From the IMG/VR virus record IMGVR_UViG_3300028569_000077, positions 1-39,261 of that record: a stretch of DNA of 39,261 nucleotides; one strand, 5' to 3'. Position 1 is the first letter of the stretch. Each line of letters starts with the position of its first letter. A model generated the notes under the pieces. The model worked only from the letters and a program-made list of their open reading frames with translations, did no database searches and was not told the DNA's origin. The stretch comes from a virus. Both the position numbers and the translations under genes were made by a program. Positions 39,150 through 39,261 of this stretch are shown here, piece after piece.

Positions 39150-39261
39150 GGATAAATTAAATTCAACTCCGCCTTATGCTGTTGATGCTCAAAATGAATA
39201 TCAAACGCAACTTAGCCAACGTAAAATAATTGAAGCGATTGAACACGAACTATCGTTAGAA
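39148..39261 (+). CDS. N-terminal part of a hypothetical protein (runs off the window)
   Basis: 38 codons, MDKLNSTPPYAVDAQNEYQT onward, ending EHELSLE at the last base. The final codon is complete and the frame continues into base 1, where it would end in the GIELK segment at 1-114 for a total of 75 residues. Function unknown. Repeats directly upstream suggest regulated expression. Confidence 0.5.
   Translation, partial: MDKLNSTPPYAVDAQNEYQTQLSQRKIIEAIEHELSLE

Noticed and set aside
1-39261. Temperate phage with integrase and repressor
   Set aside because: No tyrosine or serine recombinase motif and no CI-like repressor were found; the ParB-like gene and palindromes are not enough.

Overview
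The window looks like a complete, or almost complete, genome of a tailed phage (probably siphovirus type) infecting a Bacteroidota host. The DNA is AT-rich. Promoter candidates follow the Bacteroidota -7 consensus TAnnTTTG. The replication protein is a fused BT4734-like primase/VirE-type ATPase. Several secreted proteins carry signal peptides and domains typical of the host's type IX secretion (T9SS) and gliding proteins. No integrase or repressor was recognised.

There are two transcription arms. They diverge at about 35.45 kb, where back-to-back promoters lie. The leftward (minus) arm runs from 35438 down to 4946: a lipoprotein/spanin candidate, small early genes, a Rad52-like annealing protein, a coiled-coil protein, a RecB-type nuclease, SSB, a tRNA-like element, a DEAD/DEAH helicase, primase-helicase, an origin-like repeat region (27.25-27.6 kb), VRR-NUC nuclease, small and large terminase, tail-assembly chaperones, tape measure, two large tail proteins, a probable tail tube protein, glycosyltransferase, methyltransferase, portal, MuF-like protein, scaffold, major capsid protein, head-tail proteins, a tail fibre with a repeat domain, and a small membrane protein. 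The rightward (plus) arm runs from 35516 to the right end: two small early genes, a ParB-like protein, a holin-like membrane protein, CHAP endolysin and a secreted Ig-like protein. If the ends are joined it continues through 1-4945: a secreted propeller, small genes, a metallophosphoesterase and two T9SS-style secreted proteins. The arms meet tail to tail at 4945/4946 with no spacer. The partial ORFs at the two window ends join in frame, which supports a circular or circularly permuted map.

The most notable observations are: (1) an A-AAA-AAC slippery site at the end of the capsid gene that would add a 30-residue tail, whose Glu-Ser-Gly repeat resembles the C-terminus of a tail protein; (2) a second -1 frameshift site (T9) in the tail-chaperone gene just before the tape measure; (3) a set of phage-encoded T9SS/gliding-like secreted proteins, one with a type B T9SS sorting domain; (4) a 16-unit 30-33 bp minisatellite in the fibre gene encoding a pentapeptide-like solenoid; (5) origin-like inverted repeats and an 18-bp perfect palindrome; (6) a 107-nt tRNA-like element; (7) cassette-like repeats around the ParB and lysis genes. 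All functions are inferred from reading the sequence; no database search was run.
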